Shown: one piece after another, positions 18,777 to 26,270 of the stretch
Position numbering within the stretch: the first letter of the stretch is position 1
How the letters are laid out: every line of letters starts with the position of its first letter
NCBI GenBank assembly: GCA_015232315.1
Contig: JADFZZ010000011.1
Location: forward strand, 49,509 to 113,508
Source: SAR324 cluster bacterium
GTDB lineage: Bacteria > SAR324 > NAC60-12
Direction: 5' to 3'
Length of the DNA stretch: 64,000 nucleotides
The notes under the pieces: generated by a model
The model's database searches: none
What the model was told of the DNA's origin: nothing
The model's input: the letters and a program-made list of their open reading frames with translations, nothing else
Program-made: the position numbers and the translations under genes

Positions 18777-19229
18777 TTAGATTCCAAGACAGGCATCATA
18801 AACGATTTTCACTTTTTGAGCACATCTTTCAGGTGCCTCTTTAATTTCACTTTCCCAAAAACGTAAAATGATCCATCCTTCATTTTCGAGAATTCTATTT
18901 ACTTTTTTATCTCTTTCAATATTCCGGATAATTTTTTGTTTCCAAAAATAATCGTAGTGCTCTAATTCGTCTTCTAAACTGTTCATTCTTCGAACAGCCC
19001 AGTTATGACCATGCCAAAAATCTCCATCACAAAAAACAGCGATTTTAATTCGTATAAAACAGAAATCCGGTTTCCCTGTAACTTTATAATGTTTTCGATA
19101 GCGCAATCCCAATTTCCACATCGCCTGACCAAGTAATCTTTCAGGTTTTGTGTTTTTTGATTTAACAGCGGACATGATACGGTAGGTCGTTGTCGCATCT
19201 CGAACTCGCACGTGACCATCCTGATTCAT
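18777..19229 (-). CDS. vsr: Very short patch repair endonuclease (Vsr)
   Basis: 150 residues, the size of Vsr. The core reads SAVKSKNTKPERLLGQAMW, then GKPDF with the likely catalytic Asp and AVFCDGDFWHGHNW, matching the DNA-nicking centre of the family; the C-terminal WIILRFWESEI strand also fits. Vsr nicks beside T:G mismatches left by deamination of 5-methylcytosine, protecting the host from mutations caused by the partner methyltransferase. One departure is that Cys residues near the E. coli zinc site (GCFWHHHHC) are missing, although a His remains. It follows the endonuclease gene by 17 bases and completes a methyltransferase-endonuclease-Vsr operon. Confidence 0.9.
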   Translation of the reverse strand: MNQDGHVRVRDATTTYRIMSAVKSKNTKPERLLGQAMWKLGLRYRKHYKVTGKPDFCFIRIKIAVFCDGDFWHGHNWAVRRMNSLEDELEHYDYFWKQKIIRNIERDKKVNRILENEGWIILRFWESEIKEAPERCAQKVKIVYDACLGI

Positions 19230-19246
19230 AATACATTTGTATGGAG

Positions 19247-20296
19247 TTAAAGAATAATTTCATTACTCCATCGAAGATCTTTATATCGCCATGGTTTATA
19301 CAGTTTGCTTTCCGGGTTCCCACAAAATTTTCCATGTGACCATCTGATTTCAACTTTTATATCAATTTCAAATTGGTCATTGGATATTTTATCTTTAAAT
19401 AAAAATCGCAATAATACTTCTGGTTGTCCAGCGTCTTTGGGCAACGCCTGAATATCAAGAAACTCATAGCTTTTGCTCCATTCGGAACTGGGATTCAAAA
19501 TAATGGCAAATGGCTCTCCTTTATCAATTCCAGCTAAAATGTATCTCACTGCATTCACTCGAAAAAATTCATGAAATATCAGCTCAAATTTTTTCCTATA
19601 GTTTTTGCTATTTTTTAGCTCAAGGATTTTTCCGTTGAACAGTTCAGCGGATTTTATGCTAACTTTCTGGCAAAATGCTTTGTATGTGGCTAAAACTAAT
19701 TTATTTTCAGTATCATGCAATATTTTGACATGCTGTCCAAATGACTTTCTTTTCGTTGTCGATTTTGTCATGCCGTAATATTCCTCTACAGTTTCACAAC
19801 CTGTAAAATTTTTACCATCACAGGCTAGATAATAATCCTGCAATTCATTTGTCGCGGTATATAAAAACCAATCTTGACCTCGAACTCTATCAAATTCCGC
19901 AAGAGGTATTTTTATAAAAACTCTTTCAGGAGAGCCGTTTATCAAAATATTTGAGTTTTCTTTTATCGATATCCGCCAATTTGCGTTGATAATTTCCAGG
20001 TCCTTTGAGGCTTTTTCAACGGAACCAATAGATTCATTTCCTATCCAGGCTACTTTAAGATTGATGAACCCCTGGTTATTCATCCATTCCGCTATTTTTT
20101 GACCGGCCTTAAATAGTCCAAGAGCGTCTTCCCACTTCTTTTTGTTAGGCATCCTTTTTGCCATTTCTTCTAAAAATGTATTAGCGTCAGAATTTGACAC
20201 GTTTGCTATTTTCATGAGGGATTCTTTGTTAAAATCACCATTGATTATTCCCAACCCTACTGTCAGTTCAGAAAATACTGTTTGATTTCTTGCCAT
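19247..20296 (-). CDS. Putative type II restriction endonuclease
   Basis: 349 residues from the ATG at 20296, one base after the methyltransferase stop; an earlier in-frame start at 20359 would overlap that gene. Position and size indicate the cognate endonuclease. A possible PD-(D/E)XK-like centre is D99 followed by the strand WRISIKEN with K112, but the acidic residue before the Lys is not obvious. I do not recognise the specificity family. The product should cut unmethylated copies of the sequence modified by the adjacent methyltransferase. The gene is AT-rich like the rest of the module. With no evident ribosome-binding site, translation is probably coupled to the upstream gene. Confidence 0.7.
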   Translation of the reverse strand: MARNQTVFSELTVGLGIINGDFNKESLMKIANVSNSDANTFLEEMAKRMPNKKKWEDALGLFKAGQKIAEWMNNQGFINLKVAWIGNESIGSVEKASKDLEIINANWRISIKENSNILINGSPERVFIKIPLAEFDRVRGQDWFLYTATNELQDYYLACDGKNFTGCETVEEYYGMTKSTTKRKSFGQHVKILHDTENKLVLATYKAFCQKVSIKSAELFNGKILELKNSKNYRKKFELIFHEFFRVNAVRYILAGIDKGEPFAIILNPSSEWSKSYEFLDIQALPKDAGQPEVLLRFLFKDKISNDQFEIDIKVEIRWSHGKFCGNPESKLYKPWRYKDLRWSNEIIL

Positions 20297-20297
20297 A

Positions 20298-21626
20298 TTA
20301 ACATAGCTCAAATAACGATGGTTGCAGAGGTGCTGGTTCTGTAGAAAGAATATTGTCAAATATTTTATTTTGCTCTTGATAAAACAGTTTAGACCATAAT
20401 TTTTCTATTCTTCTCGCAATGTGATACGCCAGGAAAGGCGGAACGGCGTTGCCAATCAATTTATAAGCTTCAGAGGCGCTAACAGAAGGAAACTCGTTAT
20501 TGCCTTGAATGATAAATTCATACTCATCAGGAAAAGTTTGTAATCTGGCGCATTCACGAATTGTTAGCCTTCTTTCTTTTAGTCCTTGTTCCAATTCATC
20601 AAAATGTTTACCACCATGCTCGATATTTAATCTTCGATATTCAATGTTCCCATGATGTTCTGATCGTATTGTGGGACCTATACCATTCAGATTTACTTCT
20701 GTCTGGCCCTGGCAATGTTTGCCATACCACTTCGCTTTAGAATATTTTTTTTGTGAGAGATCATTTGATTCTTCAGGTTCCAATAGCCCGGAAAATGCGT
20801 CTTTGACCGTAACAAAAGATAGCATTTTTTTTTGTTTGTTCCGGGAATGTGTGGGTTGAGGATAAGGATCATATTCTTCAGGCACTTCCTTTTGCGTTAA
20901 TGCGTCTAACGCCTCGGGCTTCAAGAGATCTTTTCTGAAACCGAAAAAAATGACTCTTTCTCTACTTTGCGGAACACCAAATTCAGCGGCATTTAAAACT
21001 CTCGCATTGACAACCAAATAACCATTATTACCTATAGATTTGAAATCATTTTCAATAATTTCCCTAGCGTCTGATAAACTTACTAATCCTTTGACGTTTT
21101 CAGCGATAAACATCTTGGGTCTGGTTAAATCTATGACTTCTCTCATCCACATATACAACATTCCCCTGTTTTCAAGGGTGGGGTCATCCATTTCATGTAA
21201 TAATTCGCCGAAGTGACTTTTGTGAGAATTAAATCCTTTTCGTTTTCCAGCGACACTGAAATCCTGACAGGGGAATCCTCCTGTTACAACGTCTATGTCT
21301 TCAGGAAAACGAAATAGACCTCGTTTCGCATGTTTTACCAAATCCACAATACTCGCTAGGTGAAATGTTTTTTTAGCGAGTCCTAATTTACTAAAATGAT
21401 TTTCCCACAAGACTTTCGCACCCAGACGAATGTCGTTTGAGAAAACGGTTCTAAATGTAGTGTCTGGAAGTTTTGTCCAGTTTGGTCTGGTATGAAATAT
21501 TTCAAAATCATGGAGTAATTGATGATTCACACTTTTCTTCAGAACTTCAAATCCACCTTCGAAACCTAAATCCATTCCACCGCAACCTGAAAAAATGGAA
21601 AGCACACTCTTATCTTTATATCCCAT
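20298..21626 (-). CDS. DNA (cytosine-5-)-methyltransferase of a type II system
   Basis: 442 residues with the ordered C5 motifs: I (VLSIFSGCGGMDLGF, residues 8-22), IV (GGFPCQDFS, catalytic C120), VI (ENVKGL), VIII (QSRERVIFFG), IX (LTIRECARLQTFPDEY) and X (KLIGNAVPP). It transfers methyl from S-adenosylmethionine to C5 of cytosine at an unknown target, protecting DNA from the downstream endonuclease. GGAGG lies seven bases before the ATG. A 57-codon frame that starts in the duplicated yejA start ends three bases upstream, so expression may be coupled to the transporter operon. A possible promoter of its own (CTGACA, with GATAAT after a long spacer, in the 21650-21690 region) is weak. Confidence 0.95.
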   Translation of the reverse strand: MGYKDKSVLSIFSGCGGMDLGFEGGFEVLKKSVNHQLLHDFEIFHTRPNWTKLPDTTFRTVFSNDIRLGAKVLWENHFSKLGLAKKTFHLASIVDLVKHAKRGLFRFPEDIDVVTGGFPCQDFSVAGKRKGFNSHKSHFGELLHEMDDPTLENRGMLYMWMREVIDLTRPKMFIAENVKGLVSLSDAREIIENDFKSIGNNGYLVVNARVLNAAEFGVPQSRERVIFFGFRKDLLKPEALDALTQKEVPEEYDPYPQPTHSRNKQKKMLSFVTVKDAFSGLLEPEESNDLSQKKYSKAKWYGKHCQGQTEVNLNGIGPTIRSEHHGNIEYRRLNIEHGGKHFDELEQGLKERRLTIRECARLQTFPDEYEFIIQGNNEFPSVSASEAYKLIGNAVPPFLAYHIARRIEKLWSKLFYQEQNKIFDNILSTEPAPLQPSLFELC

Positions 21627-21629
21627 ATT

Positions 21630-21803
21630 CTATCCTCCTTTCCGAGTATCAGGAATTATCTCATAAAAAATATACAAAATTGTCAGGATGGAAGAAAGTC
21701 TGAAAATTATATTTCTGGAGCAGAAAGGATTGTTGAGGCATGGATTCCCCCCTGTGGCAGGAAACCATCTCTTTGATAACAGACGACGAGTCCACAGTTT
21801 CAT
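21630..21803 (-). CDS. 57-codon leader frame created by the duplicated yejA start
   Basis: It starts at the ATG in the 21798-21813 repeat copy (AAAGGAATTC then ATG), ten bases after the yejE stop, and ends with TAG at 21630-21632, three bases before the methyltransferase ATG. The product (MKLWTRRLLSKRWFPATGG at its start) resembles nothing I know and lacks a signal peptide, so it is probably not a functional protein. Because it has the former yejA ribosome-binding site and terminates at the methyltransferase ribosome-binding site, translating it could couple methyltransferase synthesis to the transporter mRNA. That role is inference. Confidence 0.35.
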   Translation of the reverse strand: MKLWTRRLLSKRWFPATGGNPCLNNPFCSRNIIFRLSSILTILYIFYEIIPDTRKGG

Positions 21804-21813
21804 GAATTCCTTT
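21798..21813. repeat. 16-bp direct repeat, upstream copy, after the yejE stop
   Basis: This is the perfect second copy of 18673-18688. It immediately follows the TAG stop of the yejE-like gene on the minus strand and still offers a ribosome-binding site and ATG, which now open the 57-codon leader frame. Confidence 0.85.
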
Positions 21814-22857
21814 CTATTCAAAAATGGTGTGCATTTTAGGATCAAACGCTTCCCGGACCGCTTCACCGATGAAAGTGATGGTGACGAGCACAACCACCAG
21901 CGCGATGACTGTTGATGAGATGATCCAGGGGGCATGAAGATTATTGGTTCCCTGCTGCAGCAATTCGCCCCAGCTTGGAGTGGGTGCCGGCAAGCCGAAA
22001 CCGAGATAATCCAACGCTGTCAAGGATGAAATCCCTCCAGCTACGGAAAACGGGACAAACGTGATGATGAGTGACAGACTGTTGGGCAGGATATGTTTTA
22101 AAATAATGCGAGTATTTCCAGCCCCCAGTGCTTTGGCCGCCAGCACATAAGTGCGTGCTTTTTCCTTGTAGGTGAGGGTGCGCATGTACCAGGTAAGCCC
22201 CATCCAGCCGAAGAATACGGATATCAGGACCAGCATGGTCAGGTTGGGAACAACCATGGAGGAAATGATCATGATCACATACAAGAATGGAATCGAGGAC
22301 CAGATCTCGATCACTCGCTGAAAAATCAGATCAAACGCTCCGCCCCAGTATCCCATGAGGCAACCCACGGTGATGCCGATGGAAAAATTGATCACCAGCA
22401 ACATGAGCGAAAACAGAATGCAAACCCGAAATCCATAGACCAGCCTTGCCAGCAGATCCCGTCCGATGCTGTCTGTTCCCAGATAATGCCGTGCCTCCAG
22501 CGAAGGAGGATGCGGCGGGAAATGGGTGGCATCCAGATCCGTCTCGAATGCGTTGTAAGGTGCTATTGGCAGAAGCACCCAGTTGCCAGCCTTTTCTTTC
22601 TCAAATTTCTTCTGCAATTCGCGATAGTTGGTTTCATAGGAATAATCCAGTCCGAACACGGTTCCCGGGATCATGTCTCCATAAGTCGGGAAATACCATT
22701 GTCCTGAATAATACACCATCAGCGCGCGGCTGTTGACCCACATTTCCGCGGAGAATGCCAGAAACATCATGATGCCAAAGATCCACAGCGAGTAATATCC
22801 GCGTCGAATCGATCTGAATCGTTTGAGCTGTCTAAGGGTGATGGGATTCCAGTTCAT
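21814..22857 (-). CDS. yejE: Peptide ABC transporter permease, YejE/OppC type
   Basis: About 347 residues. An N-terminal helix (WIFGIMMFLAFSAEMWVNS) is followed by a roughly 100-residue periplasmic segment, typical of YejE and longer than in DppC, then by LGTDSIGRDLLARLVYG at the start of the permease domain. The EAA-loop region (RTLTYKEKARTYVLAAKALG) contacts the ATPases, and further helices follow. The ATG at 22857 is chosen; the frame also opens from a TTG at 22872, inside the first heptamer repeat. It pairs with the YejB-like permease to form the membrane channel. Immediately upstream lie 22 heptamer repeats, so its translation signal is set in unusual DNA. Confidence 0.9.
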   Translation of the reverse strand: MNWNPITLRQLKRFRSIRRGYYSLWIFGIMMFLAFSAEMWVNSRALMVYYSGQWYFPTYGDMIPGTVFGLDYSYETNYRELQKKFEKEKAGNWVLLPIAPYNAFETDLDATHFPPHPPSLEARHYLGTDSIGRDLLARLVYGFRVCILFSLMLLVINFSIGITVGCLMGYWGGAFDLIFQRVIEIWSSIPFLYVIMIISSMVVPNLTMLVLISVFFGWMGLTWYMRTLTYKEKARTYVLAAKALGAGNTRIILKHILPNSLSLIITFVPFSVAGGISSLTALDYLGFGLPAPTPSWGELLQQGTNNLHAPWIISSTVIALVVVLVTITFIGEAVREAFDPKMHTIFE

Positions 22858-22870
22858 TTTTGCCTGCGGC

Positions 22871-23025
22871 AAAGGTTAAAAGGTTAAAGGTTAAAGGTTA
22901 AAGGTTAAAGGTTAAAGGTTGAAGGTTAAAGGTTAAAGGTTGAAGGTTGAAGGTTGAAGGTTAAAGGTTGAAGGTCAAAGGTTAAAGGTTGAAGGTCAAA
23001 GGTCAAAGGTCAAAGGTCAAAGGTT
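22871..23025. repeat. Heptamer tandem array, 22 copies of RAAGGTY
   Basis: Units of AAAGGTT, GAAGGTT, AAAGGTC and GAAGGTC run head to tail for 155 bases, with one eight-base unit (22878-22885). The array fills most of the gap between the yejB and yejE stop and start and ends 13 bases before the yejE ATG. Variation between units is limited to the first and last base. Short-period arrays of this kind change copy number by slippage. Confidence 0.9.
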
Positions 23026-23059
23026 GAAGATATTCATTCAATGCGTTGCTGTACTTTTT

Positions 23060-23099
23060 CCCTTTTCCCTTTTCCCTTTTCCCTTTTCCCTTTTCCCTT
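23060..23099. repeat. Second heptamer tract, CCCTTTT in five full copies
   Basis: CCCTTTT repeats from 23060 to 23094, with a partial sixth unit to 23099 and degenerate copies toward 23118. On the transcribed (minus) strand it reads AAAAGGG, a purine-rich tract just after the yejB stop codon. It has the same seven-base period as the neighbouring array but a different unit. Confidence 0.85.
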
Positions 23100-23117
23100 G
23101 TGCCTTTTTCCTTTTGC

Positions 23118-24146
23118 CTATTCAAAAGAAACTCGAGGATCGACCAGGGCCACGCACAGGTCGGATAAGATATTACCCAGCAATCCAAGAATGGAAGAAA
23201 TGACCAGCACTCCCAGAACAATCGGGTAGTCCCGTTCAACCAGTGAGTCAAATCCCAGCAGTCCCAAACCATCAATGTTGAATACTTTTTCAATCAGGAA
23301 AGAGCCTGTCAGAAACAGGGTGATGTTGTTACCAAAATGCGTGGCCAGCGGAATGATGCTGTTACGAAACGCATGACGAAACACAGCCTGACGGAAGGAC
23401 AAACCTTTGGACAGGGCTGTGCGTACATAATCAGCGGCCAGATTGTCCATCAGCGTGTTTTTCATCAGAAACGTCATGGTCGCAAAACTGCCGACCAGAT
23501 AAGCGATCAGCGGTAAAATGGAATGATGCAGTAGATCCCACACCTGACTCCAGAAAGGGAGATCCTCAAAATCATTGCTCATGAAACCGCCAAGTGGAAA
23601 CCAGTCCCATTGTGCGGCCGGCCAGACAAACAACACGATGGCCACAATGAATCCGGGAAGGGCATACCCCACCAGCACGACAACGGATGTTGCGCTGTCC
23701 ATCATGGTTTTATGCCGGATGGCCTTGAAAATTCCGAGGGGGATGCAGATCAGATACGTCAGCACCGTGGTGGCGAATCCGTAATAAATGGACACAGGCA
23801 ATTTATCCCGGATGATATCCCACACCGGATCATAGTAGCGCGTGGAATAGCCCAGGTCGAGCACCATAATTTTCTTCAACCATTCCCAATAACTGACCAG
23901 CACGGGTTTGTCGAATCCGTAAAATTTTTTCAGTTCCTCAATCTGTGATGGTGACAAAGGCGATGTCTGGGCTGGAGTGTTGGCGGATCCGTGCGAGACA
24001 TGGCCCATTTTCATCTGGCGTGCTTCTGCCAGAATTTTTTCGACAGGGCCACCTGGAACAAACCGGGTGATGATAAACACAAGGAGCGTGATTCCAAGGA
24101 AAGTGGGAATAATCAGCAACAAACGTCTGATGAAATAAGCTGTCAA
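23118..24146 (-). CDS. yejB: Peptide ABC transporter permease, YejB/OppB type
   Basis: 342 residues. The start MTAYFIRRLLLIIPTFLGIT and the following LLVFIITRFVPGGPVE are standard for OppB/YejB permeases. A periplasmic loop (ending near SQIEELKKFYGFDKP) leads to LGYSTRYYDPVWDIIRDKLP and five further helices, with the EAA-type region around DYVRTALSKGLSFRQAVFRHA. It is the first gene of the operon and dimerises with the YejE-like permease. The 202 bases upstream (24147-24348) separate it from a divergent kinase gene and must hold both promoters, though I see no clear consensus there. Heptamer repeats follow its stop codon. Confidence 0.92.
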   Translation of the reverse strand: MTAYFIRRLLLIIPTFLGITLLVFIITRFVPGGPVEKILAEARQMKMGHVSHGSANTPAQTSPLSPSQIEELKKFYGFDKPVLVSYWEWLKKIMVLDLGYSTRYYDPVWDIIRDKLPVSIYYGFATTVLTYLICIPLGIFKAIRHKTMMDSATSVVVLVGYALPGFIVAIVLFVWPAAQWDWFPLGGFMSNDFEDLPFWSQVWDLLHHSILPLIAYLVGSFATMTFLMKNTLMDNLAADYVRTALSKGLSFRQAVFRHAFRNSIIPLATHFGNNITLFLTGSFLIEKVFNIDGLGLLGFDSLVERDYPIVLGVLVISSILGLLGNILSDLCVALVDPRVSFE

Positions 24147-24348
24147 AATGATACCTGAAACAGAGGCGAAGAGAATGCGAGGGATATGCTATCCATGTTT
24201 TTGACCACCATTCATTGAGGCATGAATGAGAAGATACAGAACCTTATTTGTCCCATAAAAATCAAGAAAAAACTTGTTGTGACAGGATGCGTGTGACATT
24301 TTCCGCACACATTCTTCATAGTGATGATTGGACAGCGGAGTATTTGTC

Positions 24349-26196
24349 ATGAACATCCCATCCCCCGGCCAGATAACAATTTTTGAATGGAAGGATCACG
24401 TCTTTCAGGCATTTGATCTGCTACAGGAAGGCCTTGTGGTGGTTGCTCACGACCTTTCCATTATGTTTGTCAACCAATGGTTGCGGACAAGACTCCCCGC
24501 GTCATTGGGAAACCCCACGCATCTCATACAGATCCTCGATTCAAGGATTGCCACAGAATTACAGATGAGGATCTCAAACATTCTGAACAATCATGCCGCA
24601 CAGTCGTTGGTTCCAGAATGGCCGAACGTGTTTATTCCACTTGAAGACACACGGTGCGCAGGCCAGATGATGCCTCAGAAAATGATGCTGACGGCTGTTG
24701 GAAGCCCCCCTGCTGACAACACCAATCAATGTTATGGAATCATCCAGATTTTTGATGTGTCTGATCTGGTATTGAAATGCATGGGGCAGGAGGATCAACT
24801 TGTTGAATTGAAACAAACCATTGCGGAAGCAGAAGAAGTTCGTCTTTCCCAACGCAGATATTTGGCCAGCATGGGCCATGAAATCAGAAATCCGCTGAAT
24901 TCTATTCTGGGATTCAGCCAGATGCTGACAAAAAGTATGGACTCACTTCAAAATCCTCCGGAGTATGCCCGATTTATCCATAACATTGGACACGCATCCG
25001 AATCACTGAATGAAGTGCTGGATAATTTTTTTGATCTCATCCAGATGGATTCCGAAACAATGGAACTCCATGAAGAACGGATCGACTTAAAACAATTGCT
25101 ACAGAACGTCTGTTACATTCAAAAAAAATTTGCGGCCATAAACAACAGTCCATTTTTCTGTGAACCCTCAGAAGACCTTCCCCGATATATTTTTGCTGAT
25201 CGAGCCAAACTGTCTCATGTTTTGATCACATTAACTTCCCAAGCGATCATGATGAACAGCGCAGAAGGCATGGTTTCACTGGTCATTGAACCACACGAGA
25301 CAATGCTCCGGTTAAGAGTGACCGTAACCAATAGTGGTCCTGTGAAAACCGGATCGCACAATTCTGATCAGAAGCAGACCGCCTTGAGGAAGGTGGCTAA
25401 ACTGGTGCAGGCGATGGGGGGCAACTTCATTATTCCTGACCGGATGGGAAACGAACCTGAATTCATAGTCCAGATTCCTGTTCGGCGGGATGCCCTTCCA
25501 GATAGTCATGAAGGTGAAACCCTTCCAGCGTTTCTCAAGGAAAACCAGATTCTGGTTGCGGAAGACAATCTGATGAATCAGGAGTTGATCCATGCGATAT
25601 TCGAATCGCTGGAACTGGATATTCATCTGATGACTACTGGTCAGGATCTTCTGGATCATCTGGTTTCTGCTCCTGCAACACTGAAACAACCGCATCTCAT
25701 TTTGCTGGATATGCATCTGCCAGATATGACAGGAGTTGAAATCATACAAAAAATTCGAACTATTCCGGGAATGGAAGCGATTCCGATTGTGGTTTATTCA
25801 GGTGATGAACTGACTCGGTATCAACAGCAATTCAGTCAATTCGGGGTCCATGATTTTCTTCAGAAACCGCTGTTGGTGGACAATCTGGTTCCTGTGCTGA
25901 AGCGCTATCTGTTAAAATCTGAAAACCAGATCATTGCGGAAAATGCCACTCCGCATAAACTTTCACCGCAACAACTACAGCAATTGATAAATGAATGGAA
26001 TACGCTTGCACAAATTCCCATGATCCAAACCGAAGCGCTGGTGGATCAACTGGATCTGCTCAAACGTCTTTATAAACAGATGAACATCACTCCGTTGCAG
26101 CCATTTCAGCCTCTCGAAGAAAGTCTATTTGAGGGAAATCAGACCAAAACAACCCACTGGATCAATCAGGAACTCAAGCACGGCTTTTTCATATGA
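24349..26196 (+). CDS. Hybrid histidine kinase with a degenerate ATPase domain
   Basis: 615 residues from the ATG at 24349 (GGAG eight bases upstream); a TTG at 24328 is less likely. An N-terminal PAS-like region (AFDLLQEGLVVVAHDLSIMF) precedes a normal HisKA H-box, MGHEIRNPLNSILGF. The ATPase domain is eroded: the N-box position reads LSHVLITLTSQAIMMN without its Asn, the G1 box is NSGPVKTG rather than DxGxG, and no GxGL lid is found. A receiver domain follows (LVAEDNLMNQ, LILLDMHLPD, VVYSGDE, LQKPL). It may bind ATP poorly and act as a phosphorelay or dimerisation partner. A helical tail completes it. It is divergent from the peptide transporter operon. Confidence 0.85.
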   Translation: MNIPSPGQITIFEWKDHVFQAFDLLQEGLVVVAHDLSIMFVNQWLRTRLPASLGNPTHLIQILDSRIATELQMRISNILNNHAAQSLVPEWPNVFIPLEDTRCAGQMMPQKMMLTAVGSPPADNTNQCYGIIQIFDVSDLVLKCMGQEDQLVELKQTIAEAEEVRLSQRRYLASMGHEIRNPLNSILGFSQMLTKSMDSLQNPPEYARFIHNIGHASESLNEVLDNFFDLIQMDSETMELHEERIDLKQLLQNVCYIQKKFAAINNSPFFCEPSEDLPRYIFADRAKLSHVLITLTSQAIMMNSAEGMVSLVIEPHETMLRLRVTVTNSGPVKTGSHNSDQKQTALRKVAKLVQAMGGNFIIPDRMGNEPEFIVQIPVRRDALPDSHEGETLPAFLKENQILVAEDNLMNQELIHAIFESLELDIHLMTTGQDLLDHLVSAPATLKQPHLILLDMHLPDMTGVEIIQKIRTIPGMEAIPIVVYSGDELTRYQQQFSQFGVHDFLQKPLLVDNLVPVLKRYLLKSENQIIAENATPHKLSPQQLQQLINEWNTLAQIPMIQTEALVDQLDLLKRLYKQMNITPLQPFQPLEESLFEGNQTKTTHWINQELKHGFFI

Positions 26197-26211
26197 ACTC
26201 CACCGCCGCAA

Positions 26212-26254
26212 GCGCAATGTCATCAACTTAAGCCTTAAGTTGACGATATTGCGC
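26212..26254. terminator. Strong 43-nt hairpin between convergent genes
   Basis: The outer arms GCGCAAT / ATTGCGC and inner arms TCAACTTAA / TTAAGTTGA enclose a three-base loop. It lies between the hybrid kinase (+) stop and the lipoprotein (-) stop and has no T-tract on either strand, so it may be a bidirectional transcript end or 3' stabiliser. Confidence 0.5.
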
Positions 26255-26270
26255 CAGCGGTTCCTGGAAA

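Larger units (their letters stand above)
18689..21797 (-). mobile_element. Inserted restriction-modification module between two transporter genes
   Basis: These 3109 bases lie between two perfect copies of a 16-bp sequence. They carry a cytosine-5 methyltransferase, a putative endonuclease and a Vsr endonuclease, all in the same direction as the host operon, and they are visibly more AT-rich than the transporter genes on both sides. There is no transposase, integrase or terminal inverted repeat. Removing the insert and one repeat copy restores a compact junction: the yejE stop, ten bases, then the yejA ATG. Insertion of restriction-modification genes with target duplication has been inferred from comparisons of related genomes. 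This looks like an example, seen here from one genome only. Confidence 0.75.

Noticed and set aside
18673..21813. A wider defence island around the restriction module
   Set aside because: Both flanks return directly to transporter genes, and no other defence-type gene is seen.
22871..23025. Possible CRISPR array from the many regular repeats
   Set aside because: Units are seven bases and contiguous, with no spacers and no cas genes nearby.
23003..23293. 96-codon frame through the heptamer repeats
   Set aside because: It is an out-of-frame reading of yejB and repeat DNA; the product shows the repeat period rather than a protein.
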